DNA of 64,000 nucleotides from Chryseobacterium shigense (GCF_014207845.1 NZ_JACHLC010000001.1:1240001-1304000), one strand, 5' to 3'. Shown: positions 33,659 through 42,866, numbered from the stretch's first letter. The notes: generated by a model from the letters alone, not told the origin. Numbers and translations are program-made.

Positions 33659-33879
33659 TAACCTGAGTTCGGGATAAGAGAAATTCTGTAACATCGATAG
33701 GAATGGGCTTTAGCCCATTTATGTAACGAATAACAAACACGGCTTTAGCCGAAACTTAATTTAAATTTTGGCTAAAGCCCTTATGTATTTACCTCATTCG
33801 AAACATCGGGCTAAAGCCCGACGCTATTGATATTGAAATTCAATAATTTAAACTTAATGTTTATCCCGAACTAAGGTTA
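33659..33879. mobile_element. MITE-like element 1 with terminal inverted repeats
   Basis: A 221-bp non-coding element. Ends are TAACCTGAGTTCGGGATAA (33659-33677) and, on the other side, its reverse complement with one mismatch (33861-33879). Inside lie four further copies of a GGCTTTAGCC palindrome: 33703-33718 region (GGGCTTTAGCCC), 33751-33760, 33769-33780 and 33808-33820. No ORF. A MITE or a structured RNA repeat; the terminal TA could be a target duplication. Confidence 0.75.
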
Positions 33880-33924
33880 TTTTATTAAATCATGGAATAA
33901 TTGCAGGTTATTACGGAAGTGTAA

Positions 33925-34104
33925 AATTTTAATCGCAAAGTTTTATTTTGAGAATGTGAAATTTGAGAGTGCAAAGAAATAATCAATCTTTGATTGATTT
34001 GATTAAGCAGGCGTAGTATCAGCAGCTTAATCAATGGTGGAAGCATATACTTTGCATAACTCAAAGTATAAATCAAATTTTCATAAAACTTTGCGTTTAA
34101 AATT
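33925..34104. mobile_element. MITE-like element 2 with terminal inverted repeats
   Basis: A 180-bp non-coding element 45 bp after the first. Its 22-bp ends, 33925-33946 and 34083-34104, are reverse complements with one mismatch and share the core CGCAAAGTTTTAT. Internally, AATCAATC / GATTGATT and GCTTAATC / GATTAAGC form further hairpins. The 63-codon minus-strand frame inside is not a credible gene. Confidence 0.7.
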
Positions 34105-34204
34105 CCTATTTTTTATAATCCATTGAAATATATCCAATAATATAAAATGTAACAATCTTCAAAGTATTTCCAACTAATAAGAAACAAAATCAATCTAAAA
34201 ACTT

Positions 34205-34798
34205 ATGAAAAAAATACTCTTTGCATCTGCGCTGGCTCTCTCCATAATTTCCTGTAAAGAAAACAAATCCAGAAATGCTCCGGCTGTAGAAAATGCCGTA
34301 GATAATGCAGAATCATCTGTATCAAGCTCTCTGGAGAGTTCCCGCAGCGAAGATATGATTGATAAAATTTATTCTGAACTGATCAAAAACAATAAAAACC
34401 TAAAAGCTCTGGATGACAAGCTCATCAAATTGCATGAGGACAACAGAAAAGTTCAGGAAATATATGCGGAGACCCTTCATAAATCTGAATTCTTTTATCT
34501 TGATGCCTATAACCAGGCCACTTTCATTAAAGATTCACTTCTAAAACACCAGGTGGAAAAAGAAATTAAAATAAGTTCAGACCAATATGACCTTAAAATC
34601 AGCAAAATAAAAGAGTTAATGGCAAAAGTGGATAAGAATAGTGATAGTATTACTAATCTGTACACCGCTTTCAAAATCAGAAAAACACTTCCTGAAATCG
34701 AAAAGTACCAGAAAGCTCATCCTATGAAAACGGACAGCCTGGAGAAATTCATCAATAAGCAGACTCAACTCCTGAATAAGCTGAAAAATCTGAAATAA
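34205..34798 (+). CDS. Hypothetical lipoprotein with coiled coil
   Basis: A 197-residue protein. Lipoprotein signal MKKILFASALALSIISC, lipid-accepting Cys17. A Ser/Asn/Ala-rich linker (residues 20-50) leads to a mostly helical, Lys-rich body with heptad-like stretches (MIDKIYSELIKNNKNLKALDDKLIKLHEDNRKVQEIY; ISKIKELMAKVDKNSDSITNLYTAFKIRK). No family recognised. Probably an inner- or outer-membrane-anchored periplasmic protein. Single gene with terminator, immediately behind the two MITE-like elements. Confidence 0.8.
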   Translation: MKKILFASALALSIISCKENKSRNAPAVENAVDNAESSVSSSLESSRSEDMIDKIYSELIKNNKNLKALDDKLIKLHEDNRKVQEIYAETLHKSEFFYLDAYNQATFIKDSLLKHQVEKEIKISSDQYDLKISKIKELMAKVDKNSDSITNLYTAFKIRKTLPEIEKYQKAHPMKTDSLEKFINKQTQLLNKLKNLK

Positions 34799-35109
34799 TA
34801 CTGATTATTAAATATTTTACAATTACCAAAAATAATAAATGAAGTGAGGGTGAAACCTCCCAGAAAGTCCGAAAAATATAACCGCCTTACTTTATTGGTA
34901 AGGCGGTTTTATTATGTTCAGTTTTACAATAAACTATAACAAACCTAATCCGGTAGGAAAATTCAATTCATAAAAACGGAATTATTTGGAATGATTAAAA
35001 TAATTCCCATTTCATATGATAATTTTACAATAAAAACATAGAAATATGTAATATTTCCAATAAAATATTCACATAAATTAATTAAACCAAATCAATAAAA
35101 GAAAATTTT
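34799..35109. other. Intergenic region with terminator
   Basis: About 310 bp: a strong terminator at 34880-34911, then very AT-rich sequence before the protease operon. No clear promoter box or RNA gene was found. Confidence 0.45.
34880..34911 (+). terminator. Terminator of the lipoprotein gene
   Basis: AACCGCCTTAC / GTAAGGCGGTT perfect 11-bp stem with a TTTATTG loop and a T-run. Confidence 0.92.
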
Positions 35110-35697
35110 ATGAAAAAAACATTTATTTACTCAGTTATTGTGTTGTTTTCATTAACCAAAATTAATGCACAACGTAACATGAATGAGCAAATCAAGCCAA
35201 GTCAGGAAGAATTGCAGAGATTTCTTTCCAACATTCCTAAAGGGGAAGAAAAAGACTTTGGCTTTACTGACCGTGAACAATTCAAAAAAGCAAGTCTTGG
35301 AAATCCAATTCTCATGAAAAGCTTTAATGAAAAAGGAGAAATTATCACTGAAAACAGGTACCGGATACCCGTAATTGTGAGAGATAAAAAAGTACTGTTT
35401 ATCACAACAAGGCTTACAGAAGGAAATCTGGAAATAGTAGATATGGGTGGCAGCATACTTGCCCGTGAAATCGGGAAATATGAAGCTTCAGGGATTAAGG
35501 TATATAATATCATGAGGCTTTATAATGCCAATATAGATTTTGTGCAGATAAATGATACAGAAAATGAAAAAGAAGCAAAATATTACCCGCTTTCTTCTGC
35601 TGTACAAAAGCTTACGGATGAAAAATCTTCTAAGGAATATTATTCTGCTGAAGACCTGAGAAATATCTACAAAAACACACCAAAAAACAATAATTAG
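35110..35697 (+). CDS. Exported hypothetical protein, partner of the downstream protease
   Basis: A 195-residue protein with signal peptide MKKTFIYSVIVLFSLTKINAQ. The mature part (PSQEELQRFLSNIPKGEEKDFGFTDREQF ... NRYRIPVIVRDKKVLFITTRLTEGNLEIVDMGGSILAREIG) is of unknown family, with alternating charged strands. It ends 2 bp before the start of the AvrRpt2-like cysteine protease gene, so the two are translationally coupled. A prosequence supplied in trans, a chaperone or an inhibitor would all fit this layout; that is inference. No sorting tail is present, so it would remain periplasmic while the protease leaves through T9SS. Confidence 0.7.
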   Translation: MKKTFIYSVIVLFSLTKINAQRNMNEQIKPSQEELQRFLSNIPKGEEKDFGFTDREQFKKASLGNPILMKSFNEKGEIITENRYRIPVIVRDKKVLFITTRLTEGNLEIVDMGGSILAREIGKYEASGIKVYNIMRLYNANIDFVQINDTENEKEAKYYPLSSAVQKLTDEKSSKEYYSAEDLRNIYKNTPKNNN

Positions 35698-35699
35698 CC

Positions 35700-36551
35700 A
35701 TGAAACTGATCAAGTATTTATTCCTGTTAGGATTCTTTGCTATAGGCAAATCACAGGTTTTAAGTGTTCCCCAAACCATTCAGGAGCAAGACCAATGGTG
35801 TTGGGCTGCGGCTTCCAAAACCGTTTTAGATTATTACGGTTACCCTAAACAGCAATGCGAAATAGCCGAGTATACGAGAACAACCGCTACATTTCATAAT
35901 TTTGGAAGCACAAAATGCTGTATAAGTGCTTCTGCAGGCTGCAATTATTGGAATTACCTTTCCGGTTCTTCAGGAAGCATACAAAACATTCTTTCCAATT
36001 TCGGAAGCATTACCACTTCTTCTTCCAATTCATCTCTTACCCTTTCCCAGATCAGTACGGAAATATCAAACAAAAGACCGTTCGTGATAAGATGGGGCTG
36101 GGCAGCAGGCGGAGGCCATTTCGTTGTAGGGCACGGGGTAAGCGGCAATAATGTTTATTATATGGACCCGTGGTTCGGCGAAGGTAAACATATCTCCACA
36201 TACAGCTGGGTAGTTGCAGATGGAAACCACACCTGGACACATACCTTAAAAATGACAAAAAATCCTAACAGAACAACTTTTAAACAAAGTCAGGCAGAAA
36301 ATAATGACGCGGTAAGTACTTCTGCCACAGAAATATCTCCTAATCCCGCCAAGGATTTTATCAATATTAAATCTGAATCTGAAATAAGCTCTTATACATT
36401 TACCTCATTAAACGGAAATACTCCTGTAAAAGATCAGAAGTTTGAAAAAGATAAAAATATTGATGTAAGTTTCCTGCAAAGTGGAATATATATCGTCAAT
36501 TTGAAAACAGCAGATGGAGAAAACATATCCGCTAAGTTTATAAAAGAATAG
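35700..36551 (+). CDS. T9SS-exported papain-like cysteine protease (AvrRpt2/C39_2 type)
   Basis: A 283-residue protein. Signal peptide residues 1-18, mature start at QVLSVPQ. Catalytic set: Cys34 in QDQWCWAAASKTVLDYYG, His140 in WGWAAGGGHFVVGHG and Asp156 in VYYMDPWFGEG. This QxxWCWAA form is shared by AvrRpt2-like and Peptidase_C39_2 proteases. Extra cysteines (C53, C73, C74, C81) suggest disulfides. Residues about 209-283 form a T9SS type A sorting domain (EISPNPAKDFINIKSESEI ... LQSGIYIVNLKTADGENISAKFIKE). It should be secreted or surface-bound. Strong bidirectional terminator follows. Confidence 0.92.
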   Translation: MKLIKYLFLLGFFAIGKSQVLSVPQTIQEQDQWCWAAASKTVLDYYGYPKQQCEIAEYTRTTATFHNFGSTKCCISASAGCNYWNYLSGSSGSIQNILSNFGSITTSSSNSSLTLSQISTEISNKRPFVIRWGWAAGGGHFVVGHGVSGNNVYYMDPWFGEGKHISTYSWVVADGNHTWTHTLKMTKNPNRTTFKQSQAENNDAVSTSATEISPNPAKDFINIKSESEISSYTFTSLNGNTPVKDQKFEKDKNIDVSFLQSGIYIVNLKTADGENISAKFIKE

Positions 36552-36576
36552 AAAATACTTTTATAAAAATATACAA

Positions 36577-36604
36577 AAAGAGGCTACTAAAAAGTAGCCT
36601 CTTT
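36577..36604. terminator. Bidirectional terminator
   Basis: AAAGAGGCTACT / AGTAGCCTCTTT, a near-perfect hairpin with A and T flanks between the convergent protease and copper oxidase genes. Confidence 0.9.
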
Positions 36605-36629
36605 CCAATTTATTTTCTGCTTTAAACTT

Positions 36630-39386
36630 CTAGTAAGTCAGGGTAATTCCTGCTCCCCAACCCATTTCATTGTCATAATTTCCGGAAACGGATAACCATT
36701 TCTGCAGAATATACCTCAATCCGGTTGAGAATTCACCATCAGAATTCAGAGTAAAATTTCCTCTGACCCTTCTGGAAACAGGAATATCTTCCCTGCTTAA
36801 TTCCAGCAAGACTTTTCCGTTCTGGTCTACGCTGGCATCAGCTGTGATCAGCATGGGTAAAAGATATTGTACTCCTACCATAAAAGCATATTTATTTTTT
36901 GAAGCTTTCTGCTGACCAAACCATGTTTTCTTTCCACGGAATTCCATTTCCATATCTTCCATCATCTGTCTTTCCATGATCTCATGATTTTTCTGAATCC
37001 TGAAACCTGCATACGGAAGTATCCACTGGAATTTTCCCAGAAATCTTCCTACTTTTACATTTCCTTCAAAATGATCAAAATCCCAGTTGGAATGAAACTG
37101 GTTCAGATTAGCCCATCTCGGTCCGAACATCGTCATTGTTTCTGCATGCACTTTATTGCTTGCCATATCCAGCATGGCCATAGAACTGATCATTTGGTTA
37201 TCTTTCAGGAAATTTTTCCAGGCTAGTTTTCTGTCGGGCAGCTGTGGATTGGGTTTTGAATTTTCATAGCTGAATATTCTTCCCATTCCGGCCATCATGT
37301 GGTATAATATATGGCAGTGAAAAAACCAGTCGCCATCCTGATTGGCTGCAAATTCAATGGTATTTGTCTCCATTGGCATAATATCCACAACATTTTTCAG
37401 CGGAGAATATTCCCCTTTTGAATTAATCAGCCGGAAATCATGACCGTGAAGATGCATCGGATGGCGCATCATGGAATTATTGTACATGGTAATTCTCAGG
37501 ATCTCACCTTTTTTTACAAGGATTTTATCTGTTTCAGTCACAGTTTTGTTATCCAATGTCCACAAATATTGATTCATATTTCCTTCCAGTGTAAATTTCA
37601 GTTCCCGTACGTTTTCACCTGGAAGAATTGTTTTTTCAGGAGATTTTAAAATATTGTAAGACAGTCTTTTAATTGTTTTCTCTTCCTTCATATTCATCCC
37701 AGAATGTTCACTGTGATTGGTAGCTGAGGCATTTGAAGCCGCGTTTTCCTTCGTCTTGGTCCCCATCATCTCATTCATGTGCTTCATTGTCATTTTTCTC
37801 TGGCTTTCAGGAAGTTCAGGATACATTACCTCATTCATATCCATCATCTGGTTTCCCATCGTCATATTCATTGGCTTCATGTTTCCGCTCATTTCCATCA
37901 TGCCGTTCATCATTTTCATTCCTTCAAAAAGCAACAGCCTCGGCAGATCAGGAGCCGCCATTTTTTCACCGGAACCCAGCCATAATGAGGCATGTCCTAT
38001 CCTATCTTCTGATGTGGAACGGAACTCAAAGCTTTTGTTTTCAGGGATTGTTACTTCGATGTCATAAGTTTCGGAAACCCCGATGATGAGGCGGTCAACT
38101 TCTACCGGAACTACATCATTTCCGTCATTTCCCACCACTTTTATTTTTCCGCCTCCATAATTCAGCCAGAAATAAGTGGATGATCCGCCGTTGGCAACTC
38201 TAAGTCTTACTTTATCTCCTGCTTTGAGGTTAGAATAATCAGAACTTGGGACACCATTGATGAGAAATTTATCGTAATATACGTCACTTACATCCATTGC
38301 CTCCATCCTTTTCCATTCATTCAGAGCTTTGGTTTCAAAATTACCGGATTTGATAGCTTCCCAATAACTTTGCACTGCATTTTTCTTAATGGCATACCAG
38401 TCCGTATTGGCCATATGAAGCCTTCTGGCGATCTGCATAGGATCTTCATCACTCCAATCTCCCAATAATACAGGTATTTCTGCATTGTAAGACGGCTTGG
38501 GCTCTCCTTCCCTTTTGTTAAATACAAGAATACCATTCATTCCGATCTGCTCCTGTAAAGCTTCATGGGAATGATACCAATACGTTCCGTTCTGAGATAC
38601 CCTGAATTTATATAAATGCGTTTCTCCCGGTGTTACAGGCTTTGTCGTAAGATATGGAACGCCATCCTGTTCATTGGGAAGGATCACACCGTGCCAGTGA
38701 AGACCCGTATTTTCCTTAAGCATATTATGCAGATAGATTTCTGCGGTATCTCCTTCTGTAAAGTATAAAGTCGGTGCCTGTAGTTTTCCGTTGATGGCAA
38801 TTGCTCTCCGGTTCTTTCCGGTGAAACTGACAATCGTATCTTTTACATAAAGGTCATACCGAACTGTTTTCCCTCCGAAAGTTATTTTCCCGTTTTCAGA
38901 ATTTCTTTTGAATACATACTGATCTGTTTTCGGTTCTTCTGTTATTGTATGCTGATGGGTTTCTTTTTCTACAAGCTCCATACCACATTTTGGGCATTTT
39001 CCCGGTTGATCTGAAATAATTTCCGGATGCATCGGGCAAGTGTAATTAGTTTGAGGCTTATCAGAATGAGCTTTATAAGCAGCTCTTTCTTTTTTTGCCT
39101 CTATAACTTTTGGCTTTATCTTAGTCTGAATTTTAGTTTTATTTTTCTTAGGTGTTTCTATTGCTTTCTGTACTGTTTTAATCTCGGATTTCGGCTGTGG
39201 CTGGACCGTAGTTTTGGTTTTTACCACAACGGTTTTCTTCACCAGTGTCATTTTGCATTTTGGACAGTCTCCCGGTTTTGAGGATACTACTTCAGGATGC
39301 ATAGGACAGGTATAATAGGTTTTTGTTGATTGAGCGAAAGTAAAAACAGAGAATAAAAGCAACAGAAATATGATTAGTTTCTTCAT
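36630..39386 (-). CDS. Multicopper oxidase (CopA type) with two metal-binding modules and C-terminal CopB-like barrel
   Basis: A 918-residue fusion. Signal peptide 1-19. Two heavy-metal-binding domains, YTCPMHPEVVSSKPGDCPKCKM (25-46) and YTCPMHPEIISDQPGKCPKCGM (115-136), are joined by a Lys-rich linker. Then comes a three-domain multicopper oxidase with copper motifs HWHG (230-233), YHSH (271-274), HPMHLHGHDF and HCHILYHMMAGM. A Met-rich stretch near residues 495-580 will bind Cu(I). The last about 150 residues (ANLNQFHSNWDFDHFEGNVKVGRF ... GEFSTGLRYILQKWLSVSGNYDNEMGWGAGITLTY) look like a CopB-type outer-membrane barrel. Oxidises Cu(I) to Cu(II) in the cell envelope. Last gene of a copper operon. 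Confidence 0.9.
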   Translation of the reverse strand: MKKLIIFLLLLFSVFTFAQSTKTYYTCPMHPEVVSSKPGDCPKCKMTLVKKTVVVKTKTTVQPQPKSEIKTVQKAIETPKKNKTKIQTKIKPKVIEAKKERAAYKAHSDKPQTNYTCPMHPEIISDQPGKCPKCGMELVEKETHQHTITEEPKTDQYVFKRNSENGKITFGGKTVRYDLYVKDTIVSFTGKNRRAIAINGKLQAPTLYFTEGDTAEIYLHNMLKENTGLHWHGVILPNEQDGVPYLTTKPVTPGETHLYKFRVSQNGTYWYHSHEALQEQIGMNGILVFNKREGEPKPSYNAEIPVLLGDWSDEDPMQIARRLHMANTDWYAIKKNAVQSYWEAIKSGNFETKALNEWKRMEAMDVSDVYYDKFLINGVPSSDYSNLKAGDKVRLRVANGGSSTYFWLNYGGGKIKVVGNDGNDVVPVEVDRLIIGVSETYDIEVTIPENKSFEFRSTSEDRIGHASLWLGSGEKMAAPDLPRLLLFEGMKMMNGMMEMSGNMKPMNMTMGNQMMDMNEVMYPELPESQRKMTMKHMNEMMGTKTKENAASNASATNHSEHSGMNMKEEKTIKRLSYNILKSPEKTILPGENVRELKFTLEGNMNQYLWTLDNKTVTETDKILVKKGEILRITMYNNSMMRHPMHLHGHDFRLINSKGEYSPLKNVVDIMPMETNTIEFAANQDGDWFFHCHILYHMMAGMGRIFSYENSKPNPQLPDRKLAWKNFLKDNQMISSMAMLDMASNKVHAETMTMFGPRWANLNQFHSNWDFDHFEGNVKVGRFLGKFQWILPYAGFRIQKNHEIMERQMMEDMEMEFRGKKTWFGQQKASKNKYAFMVGVQYLLPMLITADASVDQNGKVLLELSREDIPVSRRVRGNFTLNSDGEFSTGLRYILQKWLSVSGNYDNEMGWGAGITLTY

Positions 39387-39496
39387 GATATTCTGAACTT
39401 TTTAAAGATGCACGACTTAAAGCTAATTAAAGATTAAACCTCACAACTTATTGTTTTAAAATAAAATACAATGATAAGTTTAAACAGATCTGATCA

Positions 39497-39970
39497 TTAT
39501 TTTATTTCTGACTTTACACTTCCGCAGGAAAGCATGGATTTTCCGTAATATGGGTTTACAATCTGTTTTTCGTCACTTAGCCAGCTTGAATCTGCCATTG
39601 GACAATATTGTACATAAACCGGTTTTTCTGAAAGTTTAAATTCTTTGGTTAAAGCGATCATGTTCTCTGAAAGATTGGAGAAGGTTTCTCTTTGTGCCGT
39701 AATATTTCTTGCATCGGAAATAGCCGTGGCATCTTTTCTCAAAATAGTAAGATTTCCTTCTGAAACTATTTTATAATCAACAGTTGAAACTGTTTTGATG
39801 AATTCTGTGGCTGCTTTTGAAGTTTTATCTGCATCATCAGAAGCCAGCGCGGATTTAATATCAATATAGTTCTGATATAATTTTGAAAGCTGGGCGTCTT
39901 TTTTAGATTGTGCAGAAAGTGAAATAATAGAAAATAAAGACAGTACTGCTGTAATGATATACTTTTTCAT
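39497..39970 (-). CDS. DUF3347 domain protein, periplasmic, copper-related
   Basis: A 157-residue exported protein, signal peptide MKKYIITAVLSLFSIISLSAQ. The DUF3347 domain is helical (LYQNYIDIKSALASDDADKTSKAATEFIKTVSTVDYKI) and ends in a metal-binding-looking patch: VYVQYCPMADSSWLSDEKQIVNPYYGKSMLSCGSV, with CPM and C near the end. DUF3347 domains are found at the end of CusB-like or copper-handling proteins, matching the neighbours. Middle gene of the minus-strand copper cluster; gap to the oxidase gene is 110 bp. Confidence 0.85.
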   Translation of the reverse strand: MKKYIITAVLSLFSIISLSAQSKKDAQLSKLYQNYIDIKSALASDDADKTSKAATEFIKTVSTVDYKIVSEGNLTILRKDATAISDARNITAQRETFSNLSENMIALTKEFKLSEKPVYVQYCPMADSSWLSDEKQIVNPYYGKSMLSCGSVKSEIK

Positions 39971-40085
39971 TGGTTTAAATTTTAGAATTAATGTTTAATA
40001 AAGAATAACTGAAACGCATCATGCGCTGAACCGTGTTGCCTGCGAAGGAATGCTCATCCGATACATACCAGACAACAGACGGATC

Positions 40086-40466
40086 TTAAATTCTAAAATG
40101 ACAATGATTGATATAAATAGGAACAGGCCTGTATTCCGGCGGACCATTGATTCTTATCCGGGTAAATTTTGAAGCTGAAAAAGATTTGTCGGCAAAGAAA
40201 AACTGATGCTCAGTAAATTCCGGAACAATTTGGCCTGAAAAAACAATTTTAAGAAGATCAGATTTTTGGGAATCATCTACTTTTACAACTTTAATCTCAG
40301 TTTTACAGCATCCTTTTTTTTCCTTAACACCACATTTACCACAGATATCTGTAGTTTTCTGACTTACAGAAACAAATTCCTCCATACAGAAATGTACACT
40401 GAAAGCTGCCCCGGAAGAAAATCCAAAGTAGAAAACAGAGAATAATATGGCAAGAATCTTTTTCAT
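40086..40466 (-). CDS. HYC_CC_PP-family exported protein
   Basis: A 126-residue protein with signal peptide MKKILAILFSVFYFGFSSGAAFS. The family hallmarks appear in order: VHFCMEEF (H-x-C), CGKCG and GCCKTE (CC), and INGPPEYRP (PP). The many Cys and His residues, and the C-terminal HCH, suggest copper or other metal binding. This Bacteroidota family is routinely found beside copper and cation resistance genes. First gene of the copper cluster here, upstream of the DUF3347 gene. Confidence 0.82.
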   Translation of the reverse strand: MKKILAILFSVFYFGFSSGAAFSVHFCMEEFVSVSQKTTDICGKCGVKEKKGCCKTEIKVVKVDDSQKSDLLKIVFSGQIVPEFTEHQFFFADKSFSASKFTRIRINGPPEYRPVPIYINHCHFRI

Positions 40467-40546
40467 TGGTAAGACAAAGGTAGAAATATCCCGGAAACCC
40501 GTGTTATAAAATTCTGTATACTTGTTATAAAATTCTGCAAAATAGA

Positions 40547-40578
40547 AAAGCTCCTGAAAAATTTCAGAAGCTTTTATT
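40547..40578 (-). terminator. Hairpin downstream of the TonB receptor
   Basis: AAAAGCTCCTGAAA / TTTCAGAAGCTTTT with one mismatch, in the gap after the receptor stop codon at 40662 on the minus strand. The T-run after it is short. Confidence 0.55.
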
Positions 40579-40661
40579 TTTTCTCGCTGATTTTGAAGAT
40601 TGAGCTGATTTTTACTATTAAGTTATTAACTAATTTCTAAAATCTAACTTCTAACCTCTAT

Positions 40662-42866
40662 CTATAGTTTGAATTCAAGTTTTACATTGAAGAAACGTCC
40701 TGTAAGGCGTACCGGAACCGGATACATTACATTAGAATTATAATCTGTGATCCACTGGTTGGCAACGGTATTGTTGATATTAAATGCGTTGAATACCTGA
40801 ACACCTAAAGTTAATTCTTCAAAATTACCCCAGAAACCATATCTGCTTTTCTTGTTTTTGGAATCAATGAATACTTTTGACAATCCTAAATCTACTCTTT
40901 TATAAGCGGGTAATGTTCTCTGATACTGGTAAGGATCTGTGAAAACAGGTGCTCCGTTCGGAAGTCCCATAGCATATACCAATGTAAGGTTTACGCGCAT
41001 TGACGGGAATTTCGGCATATAATCCTGGTAGAACATGGCAAATCTGAATCTCTGGTCTGTAGGTCTAGGAATATTTCCTTTTCCATCAATATTTTCATAT
41101 ATTCTGGCATAACTCGCAGACAACCATGAATCTACTCCCGGAACAAATTCTCCAAATAACCTGGTATCAATTCCATACGCATATCCTGAAGCATTATTCT
41201 GCCCTGAATAACGGATTCTTACATTATCCATATAATAAGGAATCAGGTCATCCATTTTCTTATAATAGGCTTCCGTAGTCAGCTTAAATGGCCTGTCATA
41301 CATATAGAATTCGTAATCATGACCAAGGATCAGCTGCATGGAACGCTGGGATTTTATACTGGAATTAAAGTTTCCGTCAAGATCTTTGATCTCTTTATAG
41401 AAAGGTGCCTGGTAATAAATTCCTCCGGAAAGCTTGAAGAGCATATCTGAATCCCAGTCAGGTTTTATGGCAAACTGGAATCTTGGTGAAAAAATAGTTT
41501 CTTTGTTAAAGCTCCAGTTTGCAACCCTTGCTCCGGCATTCACAAATACTTTGTTGGCTCCCCAGTAAAATTTCTGGGAATACTGGGCATAAGCAGAAAG
41601 CCTTGAAGGTTCTATTTTATTTTTTCCTGCGATCTGGTAAAACAGTTCCAGATCTCCTGACTCCCCGGTTCTTGGATCATCAACAGGTCTTGGAATACTG
41701 TATCCTGAAGAATCTACCAGTTTCCATTCGTTGGTATTATCATTCAGGTTTTCTTTTTCATATTTAACTCCTACTTCTATATCCGTATTGATATTAGGTG
41801 AGAATTTTGCTCTGAACTGTGTTCCGTAAGTTCTCACAAACAGGTCATTTCTGGCATGTTCTATCTGTCCGCCCCCGTCAAAAGAAGGAACCGGATCTCC
41901 TGTTACAGGATCAAAAGTCTGGATCTCATAGCCTGAAGCAATGGTATAATATTCTTTTTCTCTGTTCTGATAGGCAAAACTGTCCAGCGTAAACTTCCAT
42001 TTATCTGAAGGTTTATAGTTCAGAGAGAAAGTTCCCATCATATTTTTATACATATCCTGCTCACGTCCGCCATAGCCAATATTTACGGTAATCGGCTGCT
42101 GAAGGCTTCCGAAAGTAACGCTCTTGGCTTTTGGAACCATTTCGTAATCGTTCTTGGAGTAATATCCAATGAATGACATGGAAAATTTATCGCTGAGATG
42201 ATAATTGATATAAGACTGGAAATCCCAATAGGTTGGATTAAAATCCGTATCCTCATTCAGGGTGTTGAGAACTAAATTGGTATTTCTGTATCTTCCTGAA
42301 AATAAAGCAGTCAGTTTTTTGTTTTTTGAAGCTAACCCCGCTGTCAGTCTTCCGCCAATCAAACTTGCTTCTCCAGAAAGTTCAAATTTTTCAGGTTCGC
42401 GATAGTAAATATTCAGGGCTGAAGACATTTTATCCCCGTATTTCGGTTCAAATCCTCCGGCAGAGAAATTGACTGTTGAAACCATATCAGGATTGATGAT
42501 ACTCATTCCTTCCTGCTGTGAGTTTCTGATCAGAAAAGGCCTGTAGATCTCAATATCATTGATATAGATAAGGTTTTCGTCATAGTTTCCACCACGTACC
42601 ATATATTGCGAAGACAGCTCGGTATTGGAGTTTACGGAAGGAAGTGTTTTAAGAATACCTTCAATTCCTCCTCCTATGGAAGCAACTTCTTTAGCATCTT
42701 TTGCCGAAATTCTGACATTGTTAATGTCGTTCGTTTTTCCGATTACTTTTTTCTGGAAAACGACTTCCTCAATATCGGTTACTCTTTCTGCCGTATCTCT
42801 TTTTTTATTTTGAGAGAAAATAAGCATAGGAACCATAAGGCTCAGCGGTAAAACTAGTTTTTTCAA
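40662..42866 (-). CDS. TonB-dependent receptor
   Basis: A 734-residue outer-membrane receptor. Signal peptide MKKLVLPLSLMVPMLIFSQ. There is no CarboxypepD_reg domain; the plug begins soon after (DIEEVVFQKKVIGKTNDINNVRISAKDAKEVASIGGGIEGILKTLPSVNSNTELSSQYMVRGGNYDENLIYINDIEIYRP) and contains the usual TLPSV and RGG marks. The rest is the beta-barrel, ending FFNVKLEFKL. Substrate unknown. Encoded 44 bp behind kdsA on the same strand, so possibly co-transcribed; that pairing is common in Flavobacteriia and may only be positional. Confidence 0.9.
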   Translation of the reverse strand: MKKLVLPLSLMVPMLIFSQNKKRDTAERVTDIEEVVFQKKVIGKTNDINNVRISAKDAKEVASIGGGIEGILKTLPSVNSNTELSSQYMVRGGNYDENLIYINDIEIYRPFLIRNSQQEGMSIINPDMVSTVNFSAGGFEPKYGDKMSSALNIYYREPEKFELSGEASLIGGRLTAGLASKNKKLTALFSGRYRNTNLVLNTLNEDTDFNPTYWDFQSYINYHLSDKFSMSFIGYYSKNDYEMVPKAKSVTFGSLQQPITVNIGYGGREQDMYKNMMGTFSLNYKPSDKWKFTLDSFAYQNREKEYYTIASGYEIQTFDPVTGDPVPSFDGGGQIEHARNDLFVRTYGTQFRAKFSPNINTDIEVGVKYEKENLNDNTNEWKLVDSSGYSIPRPVDDPRTGESGDLELFYQIAGKNKIEPSRLSAYAQYSQKFYWGANKVFVNAGARVANWSFNKETIFSPRFQFAIKPDWDSDMLFKLSGGIYYQAPFYKEIKDLDGNFNSSIKSQRSMQLILGHDYEFYMYDRPFKLTTEAYYKKMDDLIPYYMDNVRIRYSGQNNASGYAYGIDTRLFGEFVPGVDSWLSASYARIYENIDGKGNIPRPTDQRFRFAMFYQDYMPKFPSMRVNLTLVYAMGLPNGAPVFTDPYQYQRTLPAYKRVDLGLSKVFIDSKNKKSRYGFWGNFEELTLGVQVFNAFNINNTVANQWITDYNSNVMYPVPVRLTGRFFNVKLEFKL

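Noticed and set aside
33700..33825. CRISPR array as explanation for the repeated GGCTTTAGCC units
   Set aside because: Units are short, irregularly spaced, occur in both forms of a palindrome and are enclosed by terminal inverted repeats; no cas genes.
33885..34076. 63-residue minus-strand frame
   Set aside because: Lies inside the second MITE-like element and its palindromes; no protein-like features.
37717..38086. Overlapping His/Ser/Phe-rich plus-strand frames
   Set aside because: They are antisense to the Met-rich loop of the multicopper oxidase, where Met codons read as CAT.
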